From Tetraselmis striata (taxonomy: Eukaryota; Chlorophyta; Chlorodendrophyceae; Chlorodendrales; Chlorodendraceae): 64,000 nt of DNA. Of the stretch, positions 44,903-57,200 are shown in pieces. The notes under the pieces are model-generated. The model did not search any database. It saw nothing but the letters and a program-made list of their open reading frames with translations, and was not told where the DNA came from. Positions within the stretch are counted from its first letter, which is position 1, and each line of letters opens with the position of its first letter. The DNA is taken from contig VCJN01000990.1 in assembly GCA_006384855.1 (NCBI GenBank), positions 124,001-188,000 of the forward strand, in the 5' to 3' direction. The position numbers and the translations under genes were made by a program.

Positions 44903-46549
44903 GCAGCAGTGGCCCGAGGCCCTTATCTCAGCGTCGATATCTCATAGCAGAGAGGACGTCGCAGTGTAAATAAATTGTGCGACACCTCAGCAATCATATG
45001 CATAGACATACATGAAAACAATGTAATGACACTGTTGCTGGTTGTTAAAATTCATATGATTCGCTTTTCAGGGAAGGAGCAACGGCTGGCTCAGTGTTTA
45101 CTTCTCTCCATTCACCAGCTATCTTGCAGAACTCAATTTGCCAATTGGCGAGCAACGGCATCGAAAGACTGATTCGGATTTTTATGGAAACAAGATATGA
45201 TGTGAATAAATTCAGCAACGTAAGTGCGCTGACTCCATGATATATTATGCAGCAGTCAAAATCAAAGTGATACGTACTAGTGACTACTCGGGATGATTGG
45301 ACTGAATAATTATGCTCATGCCCTCACGTCGCCACGGCTTTCTTCTTTCCTTCACCACCGACGTCTCGCACATAAATGTACCGCAACCATTGCTCAGTAG
45401 CACGATTCCAGCCACCAACACTCGTCAGGATGGGATACTCATGCGAGCGGTTCTTGTCAGCATCTACCCATCCCACCAGATTCACCCAGTGGATGAATTT
45501 TCTGGCTTTTGAATGGTAGACCCTGCACACATACCTCCGGAAACATGCATGCTTAAAGGACGATGGATCTTGGCCACCATTCAACCAAACTATTAACGCA
45601 CCTCACGAAGGAGTCCACTTGAATTGCTGCCGCAATGGGGTGCAACATGAGGGAGGCAGGGGGCAAGAGTGTGTAGTCATTGTTGATAATCCGCAACACG
45701 TGTACACCACAACGGCACAACGTACGAGTCTGTGCCACTGGTGCTCGCAAAATAAGGACTGCAAGCGCTGTTGTCTTCGACCAGCTTTTTGTAGACGAGG
45801 TCGTCTATTACTGCCGCTTCCGATTGCTCGCGTTGCGGCCGGCATAGTTACTGCGTCCCCCTGCATAGCCAATTGCAACTTGCAACCAAAGGTAAACTGT
45901 AAGCGGGGCAAATACCGGCGGTGCAAACTGCTGCATACGAAATGGTCACGCGGCGGACCAGCTAACTCGTACCGCGCAGAAAGTCGGAGCCGAGTGGCGG
46001 CAAGCGATTGCAGCTCTCGCAGCAACGAATCAACACAATTACACAGCGGCCGCTGGTACATATGATACAATGATACCTAGTGATGCGTATCCGCCCCCCA
46101 CACGTGTCATATACAGAGCGCTGGAAGTTCGCTGCGGTGGTGCTGGGGCGGCAGCCCGGGGCAGGAGGAGGTCCGATCACCAACCCGCGAGCCCCGCTGC
46201 CACGAGATCGACGCGAACGCCGCCTGCTCCTCTGGATTGGAGGGGGGGGGAGGGGGATTGTCCTGCTCCGCAAGGGGGCCGAAGCGCCAGTAGGGCCTCA
46301 GTTCAAAACCACCACCCCATCCTGCTTCAAATTTCCAGCAGCGCAAGTCGACCACCGGAGGCGACAGGTAAGCTTGTAGTAACCCTGTAGTCCGATCCTG
46401 GCTAAACAGTACTTTAAACATGTGATTTGAGGCCTATTATTAGCCTCGGATACGGGTCTAGAGAACGATCACCGCCTATGTGTCCGTGATCGGGATCACA
46501 AACACCGGTGATCACAGCCCTCGGGAGTATTAGCGCTACGCTAAAAGCA
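44903..46549. other. Possible upstream remnants of the broken minus-strand gene
   Basis: A minus frame at 45324-45584 reads SFKHACFRRYVCRVYHSKARKF and WLRYIYVRDVGG, plausible protein text. Another at 45603-46070 is less convincing. They could be earlier exons of the frame at 44515-44902. Splice junctions were not resolvable. Confidence 0.3.
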
Positions 46550-47213
46550 TTATTACCCGGAAACAACAGTATTACAAGATCAACACGACAAGCCAGCTAA
46601 AAGCGGCCCGCATCCCGCACGGCCGCACCACGCTCAACCCAAGAGGTAGGGGCACCTCCACAAATCCCCGGCGCGAAGCGCCGCTTAGTATATATGGTCG
46701 CTGTATAAATAAAGAGGGCGAGTCTCGCTTGCTGATTCAGCAGTAAAAACGCGCTGCGGTACCTCGTTATTTTGGCGTTTCAGACGAATATATGACGTGC
46801 CTGGGCTAGAATACACGCGCATCCATTCAGAACCTTACCGTCCTCGTACCTGTACCGTGAAATCAAACGACCGAACACCGAACATATGACGGTTCATAGA
46901 CGAAGCGCGTATGACGAGGACGGACGGGGACATTCGTGATTTTTGCAGTATGTTTCCGGTATAATTCACGATAGATTCGTCTTAGTCGCAGGATTTTAAC
47001 GGACTGTGGTAGGAGTGCCTAGAAATCAAACGAGCAAAGATCGAACGTATGACGGTCCATTCACGAAGACGCAGCACACGAGGACGGAGGACGGAGGACG
47101 GACGCCTAAAAATCCGTGATAAAACCGTATTGCAACCGGTATCAATTCTCTCGTATTCCAGGCGATTTCGGACGCGGCTCTCCTTTTCCTCCGCTCAACC
47201 CAAGAGGTAGGGG
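46550..47213 (-). repeat. Inverted-repeat family, second complex
   Basis: 46550-46692 is the reverse complement of about 36345-36476. 46716-47213 is the reverse complement of 41838-42190, with an extra internal segment. The 20-bp marker occurs inverted at 46633-46652 and 47194-47213. The same modules flanking the DIRS element therefore recur here in opposite orientation. Confidence 0.85.
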
Positions 47214-48679
47214 AAAATACTGAGTGGCATGTAGTCGCTATCTCTTACTTCGCCGATGTAATCGCTGCTGTACGTAGCGACCAGTGATCCTATTTCGTGC
47301 TGGTACGTATCCCATAGCAATCCTTACCACTCGGAACGGCGTACTGCCTGCTGCAGCTACGGGGGAGCAGTGCAGGTTCGGCTCCTCGGAATGCGCTTCG
47401 GGGCGCTTGTGCGGAGTATATGGCCCCTTGTGGATATCCGCAAATTCCTCGTCAGGGGCGTCGCACTCACCGCAGGACGAACCGCGGGTGCCGGCAAGGC
47501 CGGCGCCGCCATGGCACACGGCACGGAGCAAGTGGTGCCAAGGCGCCGGAATTGCGACAGGCCGCTACAGGCTGCGGAGGGCGTGCGCATCTTGCTGAGG
47601 CCGATGACGCTAGACCCCGCGAGTGCTTGGTCAGCCAGCTGATTGTGTGCGGGGGTCAACGCTCGGTCTACCAAGGACCGATGCTGACCGTCGACCAGGC
47701 AGGGCCGCAGCCGAGGGGGGGAGGGGGTTGAGGGCCAGAAGGCTGATTTGTATCAGTTTCGACACTGGACAAAAATCTCACTGTATCCACGGAGTATACA
47801 TCCCAAAGATGAGCCAAATTGTAATCAATAAATAATGTTGATACATGCCAGGCATTTTTGGTCAGGGTTAAGGATTATTAGTCGCTACTCAGGCCGGAAT
47901 CAGCAGGACGGAAATGCGAAGAGGGTGTTTGAATCTGCTGCCCCTGACGGTTGATAAGTTTAAGTGGTCGCCATACCCCGCCGCGGCGCAGCAGGTTTAT
48001 AAATTACATGTACGAGCAATACACGCGCGTCCTACCGGCAGCGCCAGGGTCTGCTCGTCGACGCAAAGTCGCGACTAGCCCCTATAAACGCCGATGGATG
48101 AAACTCCGCCGAAATGGCAGGGTATAAACGGGCGGAGCGACTTCGTGCGCCGACGCGGCGTCGATTTGCGGCTATCGGCCCCGAACGTCGCATCAGTGTG
48201 ACATCAAGCGAGGTCGCATCAGCGTCACTTCCCAGCGTTACGGATGCTCCATTGGGGAAAATTCCACCTGCTATTCCTCCGCCCCACCAACGGCTCCAAT
48301 AGCGACTGCTGATGCACGACGCAGGAATCGGCATGCAGCGCGCGCCGGGGCAGGAAACCTCGAAATCTCGTCGACTGAGGAGCAATACCACCGCTCGTAG
48401 TGAGGGGAGGAGCTAGAGAAAAGTATACCAGGTATCACTCCGTGGTGGAGGATTGCGGCCGGTTGGGAAAGTCCGCTTTGACTGCGATCTACATCTTCGC
48501 GGCGCTGCCTGCTGCTGTGCGCATCCACCCCGGGGAGTATCAAACTATTGAGCGAAAACAGTAAGGTCCATTCATCGTTTGCAAGTGTACATACATGCTT
48601 GCCACGCCACAACAACCCCGGTCACGCCCCACGCACAGATCACCGTGCACGAGGACGAGCCAGCCCAATAGCCAGCCTG
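47214..48679. other. Intergenic, no supported gene
   Basis: A minus frame at 47357-47674 is Ala/Pro/Arg/Ser-rich and transit-peptide-like in composition. A minus frame at 48032-48391 is also open. Neither has a motif or splice partner. Confidence 0.3.
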
Positions 48680-51600
48680 CTAGGCCTCACTCTGCATAAC
48701 AGCACTCGAGTGGATGGCGTACAGCTGTGTTGCCTGCTCGCTCAGCTCGAGCCTCGCCGAGCCAACCAATTGCTTCAGCATCACCTTCCACCGCTTACGG
48801 GCCTGAGCACACACAGGCGCAGGCACACACATGGCGTAAGTCGAGTGCTGCCGCCATTCCACATCGGCACAAAGAGGGGAGGGTAGGGGGGGGGGGGGGG
48901 GGGGGGATATTCCACAGGGAATCAGTGCCATGGCCGGGGCAGCATGAGTGCGTAGGAGGTAGTTGCCGGGAGGGGGGGGAGGGGTGTGAGGGTGAGTGGG
49001 GAAGGGGGAGTACCTCGCCAGCCTGCTTGCCGGGCATTACACTCGCCCAATCCAGGTTGTAGCTGTACTCGACGCCGTCGTCTGTGCAGGCCTTGAGCAC
49101 CCCCTCCACCAGCTGCAGGTCCTCCTGGGGCTCCCAGCCCACCCCCGCCGCGCCGGCGTCGTCCCCCCCGGCCGCCGCCAGCACCTTCTCCCGCAGCTGC
49201 TCGTACCACTTCTTGGAGCACTGCGTCGCGTTGCGGGTGGGCACGGACTTGGCGACCTCGACCCAGTTGACGGGGTCCAGCTGCTCGAGCTCGTTGACCT
49301 CGTCGAGGTTGGCCGGAATTTGCCCCCGGCCCTTCCTGAGCCACGTGTCGACAGCGTCCAGGAGCTGCTCTTCCTCCTCCTTGCTCCATCGGCCCTGTGC
49401 GGCCCGCCACGCATTCAGCAACCTTCCCGCCACCGGCTGCCTACCCATGCGACCACCATTGGAAAGGGTGGGGCTGCATGAGCAAGCGCCCCGACTTCAG
49501 TGGAAGGGCCTTGTCCAGGTACTGTACGAGGTACCACTTAAAGCATCGCCAAGGGGATCGCTGCTGTATCTGCAGTACGGTATCCGTCCTGCATGTGGCG
49601 GCGCACTCATAACAAAGACATACAAGATAGACGGGTTTTGGCGCTGCCGCTTTCTTAGTTTCGTGATATGTACGTTCTCTCTTCGTTTGGTTCTGGGCAG
49701 CAAAAGGCGAGGCCGTTTCTCGTAGCTAGTTCATTTGAAGTGAGCCGGCACCGGTAGGGGATACTGCATAAATTCCGTCTCTATTGGGGCGTTGTGCTAA
49801 AGTTTCTACAAAACGTGCTGCACATTTCAGACACGAAAATGCTTCCCCACTGCCAGAGGACGACGCCATGTGATCACTCCTGGCAACCTGTCTTAGAACA
49901 AGTGCTCCAGATCACCCACAGCAGCTGGGGCTGATGTCCACTACAAAACTTCAACAGCAAGCGACCGCGCCCCGGGTCGGCCAGGTCTCAATATCGTGGA
50001 GCACTGGGGAGGGATCAAGGGAACTGGGCTAGCCGGCTCACACCTTGGCGATGCCCTCCACGCTGATGATCTTCCATCGATCACGGCAAGCTTCATGTGG
50101 GGGAGACACGGGGATGGAGGCACGTTCAGATAAGGCGGGGGGAGGCGGGGGGGGGGGGGGGGGGGGGGGGGCAAGTGTTTTTAGGGTTAAGGGTTTAGTG
50201 GTTATTAGGGTTTCAGCGTAGGCTGGGCACTGCCTTTATGGGCGGAGGGCGGCATCGGACCTGAGTTGTAACGGCCCAGCTCCTGGCCGACGTTGACCCA
50301 GGACTTGCCAAACCGGGACACCAGCTCCAGCAGCTGCGCGTCCTCGTGCGGCTCCCACTTGCCCTGCGAAACCCCAGCGCCCATGAGCCTCAGCAAAGCA
50401 TCGGCTCAAGATGGACCAACGGCCATACCATCCCCCATTTGACGTTTCAGTTCGCGGGGTTGATGGCAAATGCACACGATGTACGTACCAGGCTAATGGG
50501 CGGACATTTGAAATCCACGTCCGTGGTACATTCGTGTATATTCGTGTATGTTAGAAAATTAGAAAAAATGTCCGCCGACAGAAAGAATTATAGGTGTTTA
50601 TACGTTTGATTCAAAAACACCTTTTACAACATCGTCCACCCTTTCCATTGTCCAGATTCGACCTTCCCATTTTGCTCCAGCGCGTATTATTGGTTTCATG
50701 GGTCTGTAAGCATGAAGAATATGCTTGTGTGACGCTTACTTAGGCTGTGATAAGGCGAGGCAGAACTTCAGCCACGCGGCACGCCCGCCACGGGAGCGGG
50801 CAGCCGGTGCTGGGAATGAGTCGCGTGGGGCGGGGGGGGGCGGACCTCGCGCGGGCGGGGCGCGTACAGACGGTGGCCCGCATGACACACCGAGTGGATG
50901 GTGCGGTGCGGCAGCGCCCTGGCCACGTACTTCCACAGGCCTGCAGAGTGGCACCGGCAGCAGCTCAGAGACGCGCAACTTTTCACACCGGCTTCCAAAG
51001 AGAGGTGAACAGGGCAAAGTAGAGGGTGAAGGGGGGGGGGGGGGGACCTCTGGCGTCGGAGGACCGGTTCTCGGAAAGCCAGTTGGTGTTGTCTGTTGGC
51101 AGGTTGTGCTCGCTGCAGTAGTGTGTGAACGCCCTGCGAGACGAGTCAAAGCAGCTGGCCGTGACATCGGCAATCCGGCTGAAGCGGTGTTATACAGTAT
51201 CCACCCCGCAGCCACCACCTCTCCCACAGCGCCTGGTCGGATTGGGCGCGTACCGGTGGATGGCGGCATGCTCCTGCTCACTGTACGGCCCCTTCTTCGC
51301 GTCCGTGCGCCGCTTGTCGACGTCCCATGGCAGCTGCCACTCCGCCGGCATCACCACCAGCGGCGCCTCGCCCGCGCTGCGCCCCGGCAGCACCTCCGCG
51401 CCCGCGGGCACCTCCCCCGCCGCCAGGCTCGCCAGCCCCTCCGCCGCGCCGCTCAGGTCCCGGGTCCGCGTGGCGTGGCGCCGCCCCGCCGCCTTGAGCG
51501 CCTCCAGCTGCTCCGCCATGTCCGCCGCGCTGCCGGCCTCGATGGGCGGCGGCAGCGCCTTGGGGCCAGACTTCCGCACGCGCCGCTTGGGCGCTCCCGA

Positions 51601-53158
51601 CGCCTTCCCTGCCTTTCCTGTCTCGACGTCCTCGGCCTTCTCGCCCTCTGCCCCCCCCATCCCCTCTTGCGCCGCTACCGCATCCGCCAGGATGGCCTGG
51701 AAGTTGGGCGTCGGCGGCGCCTCGCCGATGGCCGCCCTCCTGCCTGCAGCGTCTGCCCCCTGGGGCGTCGATCTCCCAACGCTCCCAATCGCCCGCGCCG
51801 CCGCCACGTTCTTGCCCTTCTTCCCGCCCCGCTGCACCGCGGCAGCCTCTGCCACGGTCGACCCCCCCTCCTCCTCCTCCTCTTCCTCCGCATCGCCCTT
51901 CTCCTCGGCCCCGCGCTCCACCACCTTCTTTTTACCCGCCTTGCGCTTCTCACCATGCGCCAGTCCCTGCTTGCCGCTGGAAGCCTTACCGCTGGTTGTC
52001 TTCGCCCCTGCGCTGCCGCGTCGCTCCTCCTCATCGCCCTCCGCCCCCGCACGGCCATCAGGTGCCTCCTCCTCGTTCGGCACCTCCGCCTCCTCTGCTC
52101 CCTGCTTCTTGGCATTCTTCCGCTTCCTCCCCTTCCCTGGACCATCTTCCTCTGCAATGCCCTTCCCCTTGCCGCTCTTCTTTGCCCCCTTGCCCGCCGC
52201 CCCCTGCAGCACCTCCTCCATCTTCTCCTCCTCCCCCTGCGCATCTGCAGCCTTCTTCTTCGCCTCTCTGCGCTTCTGCTTCCCCTCGTCTCCCTCTGTC
52301 TCCCGAGCTTCGCTTCTTTCCTTCTCCTTCCTCCGCTGCTTTTTCCTCTCCTTGTCCGCAGCGCCGTCCTCCGCTCCCTCCACCGCAGACTTTTCCTTCT
52401 TCCGCTTCTTACCGGACGCCTCTGTCGCAGGCGGCGCCTCCTGCTGGCCATCCGAGCGCAGCGCGATGTGCTCCTCGCCGATGTCAAACGCGCGCTCAGC
52501 GCTGATGACGCAACGTATGCAGGGCCGGGGGAGGGGGCTCTCAGCTTGACACTCTTGAGAGACTTGCAAGTGTGGGGAAGGCGGAGTGGCGGGATTGCTC
52601 TTTTGAGGGCCGGCTCACGTGCTGGAGCGCAGGAAGCGGCCCCACTCCTTGCGCAGCTGCTCCAGCGTCCCGGGCGACGCCTCGCCGTCCGCAGCGGCGC
52701 CCGCCACCTCCAGCGCTGCCTTGAGCACCACATGCTTTCGCGCCTGCGGGCCGGTGCCAGGCCCTTTGGTATTAGGCTTCCTCTACGGCTCCTTTGATGG
52801 TGACAGCTATCAGCCCGAGTTATTTTGCCGGGCGCCCGAGGGGAGTGGCAGGTTAACCCCTGTGGCTGCATTACAGACAGCATAGAGGCAGCCCATACAT
52901 GACCCATGGCCGCGCGGTGCAGAGCACTCCCAAGATGGACGGTGCCGACAACATACATGGGGGCCGGCTACTTTTCTGAATACAACGTGTGCAGCGTGTC
53001 GCTAATACTGATTGGGGGGGAAGGGGGGGGGGGGGGGGGGAGAGGGAGGGCACCTTGCCGCGGCTGAGCTCCTTCCCGCGCTCCTGCAGCAGCTCCGACA
53101 GCAAGCGCGCCCACTTCTTGGAGGACAAGAGGTTGCGGTCCTGCGCGTGCGCGTCCAT
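48680..53158 (-). CDS. REB1/TTF1-like Myb protein (RNA polymerase I termination factor family)
   Basis: Nine exons on the minus strand: 53158-53054, 52743-52619, 52501-51254, 51133-51048, 50940-50846, 50363-50261, 50090-50044, 49394-49014, 48802-48680. All phases are compatible, giving about 770 residues. The start ATG sits in CCCACCATGG. Exon 3 supplies about 415 residues rich in Lys, Glu and Ala (KKRKKEKS, KGRKRKNAKK), typical of nucleolar proteins. From KKGPYSEQEHAAIHR onward the Myb region begins. LWKYVARALPHRTIHSV matches the REB1/DMTF1 start. GKWEPHEDAQLLELVSRFGK with CRDRWKII is a Myb/SANT repeat. GRWSKEEEEQLLDAV with VNWVEVAKSVPTRNATQC and KKWYEQL is another. WEPQEDLQLVEGV with ARKRWKVML is the last. 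Family members bind rDNA terminators or related sites. DMTF1-like transcription factor is the alternative. Confidence 0.85.
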
Positions 53159-54254
53159 GGTGGGGAGGTCTTGTGCAATCGCCCGTATCAGCCTGCTCCT
53201 CTCAGAAGGTTGCCGGCCTGCTGTGCATGGGAGTACCAGTGACGCTCCGTCGGCGCGAACCCGAGAAAATTGAAGACAGCAAAACAGCAAAACTCGACAG
53301 GCGTGAAACAACGCGCGTCCAAGAAGCAAGATGTAGGAAGCGGGCGAAAGTTCGGAGACAGCTTGCAGTGACGGCTCGCGCAGAGACGCCAGGTGACGCA
53401 GGGGTATGGTGGAGGGGATAGGCGACAGGGGCAGGGGAGGGGGCAAAGGGGGCAACTGCCGCCGCCGGCAGGCAAGACCTGAACTAGGTTTCGGCGGCGC
53501 GCGTCGTGGCGGCGCCAATATCGGGGGTGGTACCTGCCTCGCTGCCAACGCTGTCCAGGCGGGGCGCGCACCGTCGGCGGCGGCAGTTGTGGTGTCTTGT
53601 GCCGCAGAATGGGTTAAGAGAGGAGGTTGACTGCTACCTTTACCGGCATGTGTCGTGCTCGGCGCGAGGGCTGTGAGGGTGGAGGCGTGTTACTCCGGGG
53701 GTAGTTCTGACGGCGGTGGGACGGTGCTGATGCGCTGCGCGCGCCACAAATACAGAAAATATGTCTCATGTCCAAGTGAGATGTAACGTGATGATATCGC
53801 AATTTAATCGTGGACATCCCGCCTTCTCCCCTCGTACCCTCGCAGTACACGCGCCGCACCAGCGCGACGCCCATAGATATGCTCCCCCGCCGACTTCATA
53901 TCGCCTGCTGCGCGCGCGCAATCGACGACGACGCGAGCGCGGCGGCAAAAATGCGATGCTGAACGCATCTAATCCTTATAATCCTTACCTGATCCTTACC
54001 TAATCCTTACCTTAATAATCCTTAATCATTAATCCTTACCGATGCGCCCGCGAGTCCGCGACTCGCTACTGATGCGAGCATCGGTACAGGTACCTGGTAT
54101 GCGATAATTGCTGTTTTCTCACGCCTGCCCCCCCCGCCCCCCCCCCCCCCCCCCCACACACACACAATTTCATTCCCGTTAGTACCCCTGAGCTGTAGCG
54201 CTGCCGGTCATTCTGTGCTTGAGTCACCCAGTCGCCCGAATCCTTGTGTCCGTC
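53159..54254. promoter_or_regulatory. Divergent promoter interval between the Myb gene and Rubisco activase
   Basis: 1.1 kb separates the two start codons, so both promoters lie here. About eight imperfect units of TAATCCTTAC occur at 53969-54040, and a C run followed by (CA)5 occurs at 54127-54166. No TATA box could be assigned with confidence. Confidence 0.5.
53969..54040 (+). repeat. Imperfect TAATCCTTAC tandem repeat
   Basis: Reiterated TAATCCTTA(C/T) units lie about 215-285 nt upstream of the activase ATG. Confidence 0.8.
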
Positions 54255-57200
54255 ATGGTCGCCGCTCCATCGGGTGGCCCCGGCGCCATCAGCTACTCGC
54301 CCCCCCGTCGGCCGCCCCCCTCTTGCCCAGGCACGGGCGCGACGCTCATCCGCCGCCCGGCCGCCCTGCGCGCCCAGCAGCCGCCGATGGCACCTTCGCC
54401 GCTGTCACATCGCTGCCCTGGGGGATCAGCCAAGCGACAGATCGCTCCGCCTGCACGCGCAGAGGGCAGGTGGGGCGCTGCCGGGTCGACGGAGCAGCCG
54501 GCGGTGGCTGGTGTCGAGGGGGAGGGGGAAGCGGCACAGTTCGGCGTGCTGGGCGGGCTGGATTTTATATACAGCCAGAAGAACGGTGTGGAGCAAACAC
54601 TGTGAGCCCCTCGACCCCCTCCTCCCTCCCCGGCCCCCTTTCCGGGACGACCCAGGTGTCAGGGAGCGGCAGGCCTCGGCCCGGCTGACAGCCCGCCCGC
54701 CCCCTGGCTGGCGCCGGCGCGTAGGTTCAAGGGCAGCGTGCTGGGGGTGGATGCCGACGTCGCGTCGTTGGACTACCGGGAAACGGCGCTGCGCAGCCTG
54801 AGCCACGTGGACGCTGGCTTCACGGTCCCAGAGAGGTTCAAGCAGCGGCTGGGTGCGCCCCCCCCTCCCCCCCCCCCCCCCCCCCCCGCCTTACTATTGA
54901 TTCGCACCTGGTGAGAGGCCAAAGGAGCGTGACCCTTTGCTGCTGTAAACCTGTACCGGGTGTATTTCTCATCCAAAGCTTACAAGTATAAAGACCGCAG
55001 GCGTTAGTCTCGGCTGGTGACGGTTACAGCAACACAGGTGCGGCCAGTGGCGGGGGGGCGGCGCGCTGAGGCGGCCGTCGCCGGGCGGGTGCTCAGGCGT
55101 GCACTTGGCGAAGAACTACCTGGCGGGCGACCTGCCGGGCCACGTGCCCCTCATCCTGGGCATCTGGGGCAAGAAGGGCTGCGGCAAGACGTTCAACGTG
55201 GAGCTGGCGTGCGTGCACATGGGCATCACCCCCGTCATCGTCTCGGCAGGCGAGCTGGAGGTGCGCGGCGGTCTCCCTGCAGCGCCACCGTCTTCCCTCT
55301 GACACTCATGTCCGGCCTGCCAATCGCTGCGCTTCCCTTTTGACAAGGCATGCGAATGGGCTTAGGGTTTTGGATTTCAGTTAGATACCTCACGGCGCTC
55401 CAGGTGCCGAGCTGCCCCCTGACCACGCCACTGCGCCCCTGCATGGTGCTTAGGATGAGGTGGCAGGCATGCCGGGCCTGCGCATCCGGGACCGCTACCT
55501 GGAGGCAGCCTCCATGATGCACGTGCAGGTGTCTAGTGTGGCGTCCAGCCCCCCTCCTCCCCCCCCCCCCCCCCCCCTTGAACTATACTCCGCGCATAAG
55601 GCATCACCCCCCCCCCCCCCCCCCCTCCCCCATCCACCCCACCCCATCGGCCGCTCGATCTACCTGTGGCACGCAGGGCAGGCCCACATGCCTCATCATA
55701 AATGACATCGACGCCGGGCTCGGCCGGTTCCGCGGGGAGCAGATGACGGTAAACAACCAGAACGTGCAGGTGCGCATGACCCCCGCCCCCCCCCCCTCTT
55801 GGTCCATCGGCAACACGGAATGGCGAGGGCTGGCTTAGGAGGCCGCCGCTTCCGCCTGCTGCAGGGCACCCTCATGAACCTCTGCGACGAGCCGCAGCAG
55901 GTGCCTCCCCCGCCTCCAACCCCTGTCAGGTCCATTACTCTGTGGCGAACCCACCTCTGCTTGCGCATGCCATATGCGGGGGCGGGTCAGCCGCGCTGGC
56001 CGACACGGTGCGTTGCGCCCAGGTGAGCGTCGGCAAGGGGTGGGTCGAAGGCACCGCGGTGCCGCGCGTCCCCATCGTGGTCACCGCCAACGACCTGTCC
56101 ACCATCTACGCCCCGCTGCTGCGTGACGGCCGCATGGATAAGTTTTACTGGGAGCCGACCGCGGAGGAGCTCGCGCAGGTGCGGGGGCGCCGTGGCCGAG
56201 GATCGGTTCTTCGCGGGGTTGATTGGGGGCTTGATGGGGGCTGTTCTGCGCGCCAGTCGCGAGCGCTGGCTGCTGCTGCTGAGAGTGGGCTTGGGCGACT
56301 TATCATGTGGAATAGCTGCCGTTAATAGATCAGATTCATGCACCTGCGTCGACGTGGGAGTCAGAACATGCCATGAGGTCAACTGCAGACGAAAGTACAT
56401 CAGAACACACACGAATATTCCTGTATAGGTAAGCCCAATACAAGGCTGCTTATAAGGGTTCCTGTCGTCGGGCCAGCACCCGTAGCTGAGTGTGTGTCAA
56501 CTGCATACAATGCCGTTAACATAATTCAATACGGTCCGCGGGGCAAAAGAATTAATATTATGCACCTTTGCGTCCGAGTATTCGTGCTGTATTCGTGCTT
56601 TATTCTGACTTGTTTCTCCGTTTTAATGTTTTTCCCTTTGCGGTGACGTCGGAAACGTTATTTATTCGCAGACAGTTTGTCTTTGTGCGGTAATATGGTT
56701 AAACGGGCTCAGCCCGGAGGCCTGGGGGTTGCTATTATATAGTGTATTATATTATATACTATATGTTATGATCTATAGTTTGCAGTTATATACAGCAAGC
56801 TACAGGTGCTAGCCGGTTTTCGGGTTTTGGGGGTTAACCCTAAGACCCCAAAATGTATATTTACTGAGAGAGAAAGACATGGACGGCGAATTGAAAGCAT
56901 CCTGTGCAACGGCTGATTCACCCATGCTGCTGCTGCTCCGCGCTGTCCCCACTTCTCCGCCAGGCTGATAGTCCTGTCCGACGCGATGCTGTGCCTGCAG
57001 ATGCTTTGCCAACTCTACGAGCAGGACCTGCCAACCTGCCAGGTAGACAACCCCCGTCCCCCACGTGACTCCTCTGCTTGCACTCCCATGCTTACACTTA
57101 CACATACGCTCATCACCCCTCACGACACGCACGCTCTCACCATCTCTGTGGCGCTGCACGCTGCTTGCTCCTGCAGGCGCTACTGGGCGCTTTCCCTGAG

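Noticed and set aside
50176-50215. Interstitial telomere (TTTAGGG-like) sequence in a Myb-gene intron
   Set aside because: Only three or four imperfect TTAGGG-like units occur, not a convincing tandem array.
50725-52797. 690-codon plus-strand frame over the Myb gene
   Set aside because: It mirrors the Lys/Glu-rich minus exon as Leu/Pro/Ser-rich text and crosses the minus-strand splice sites.
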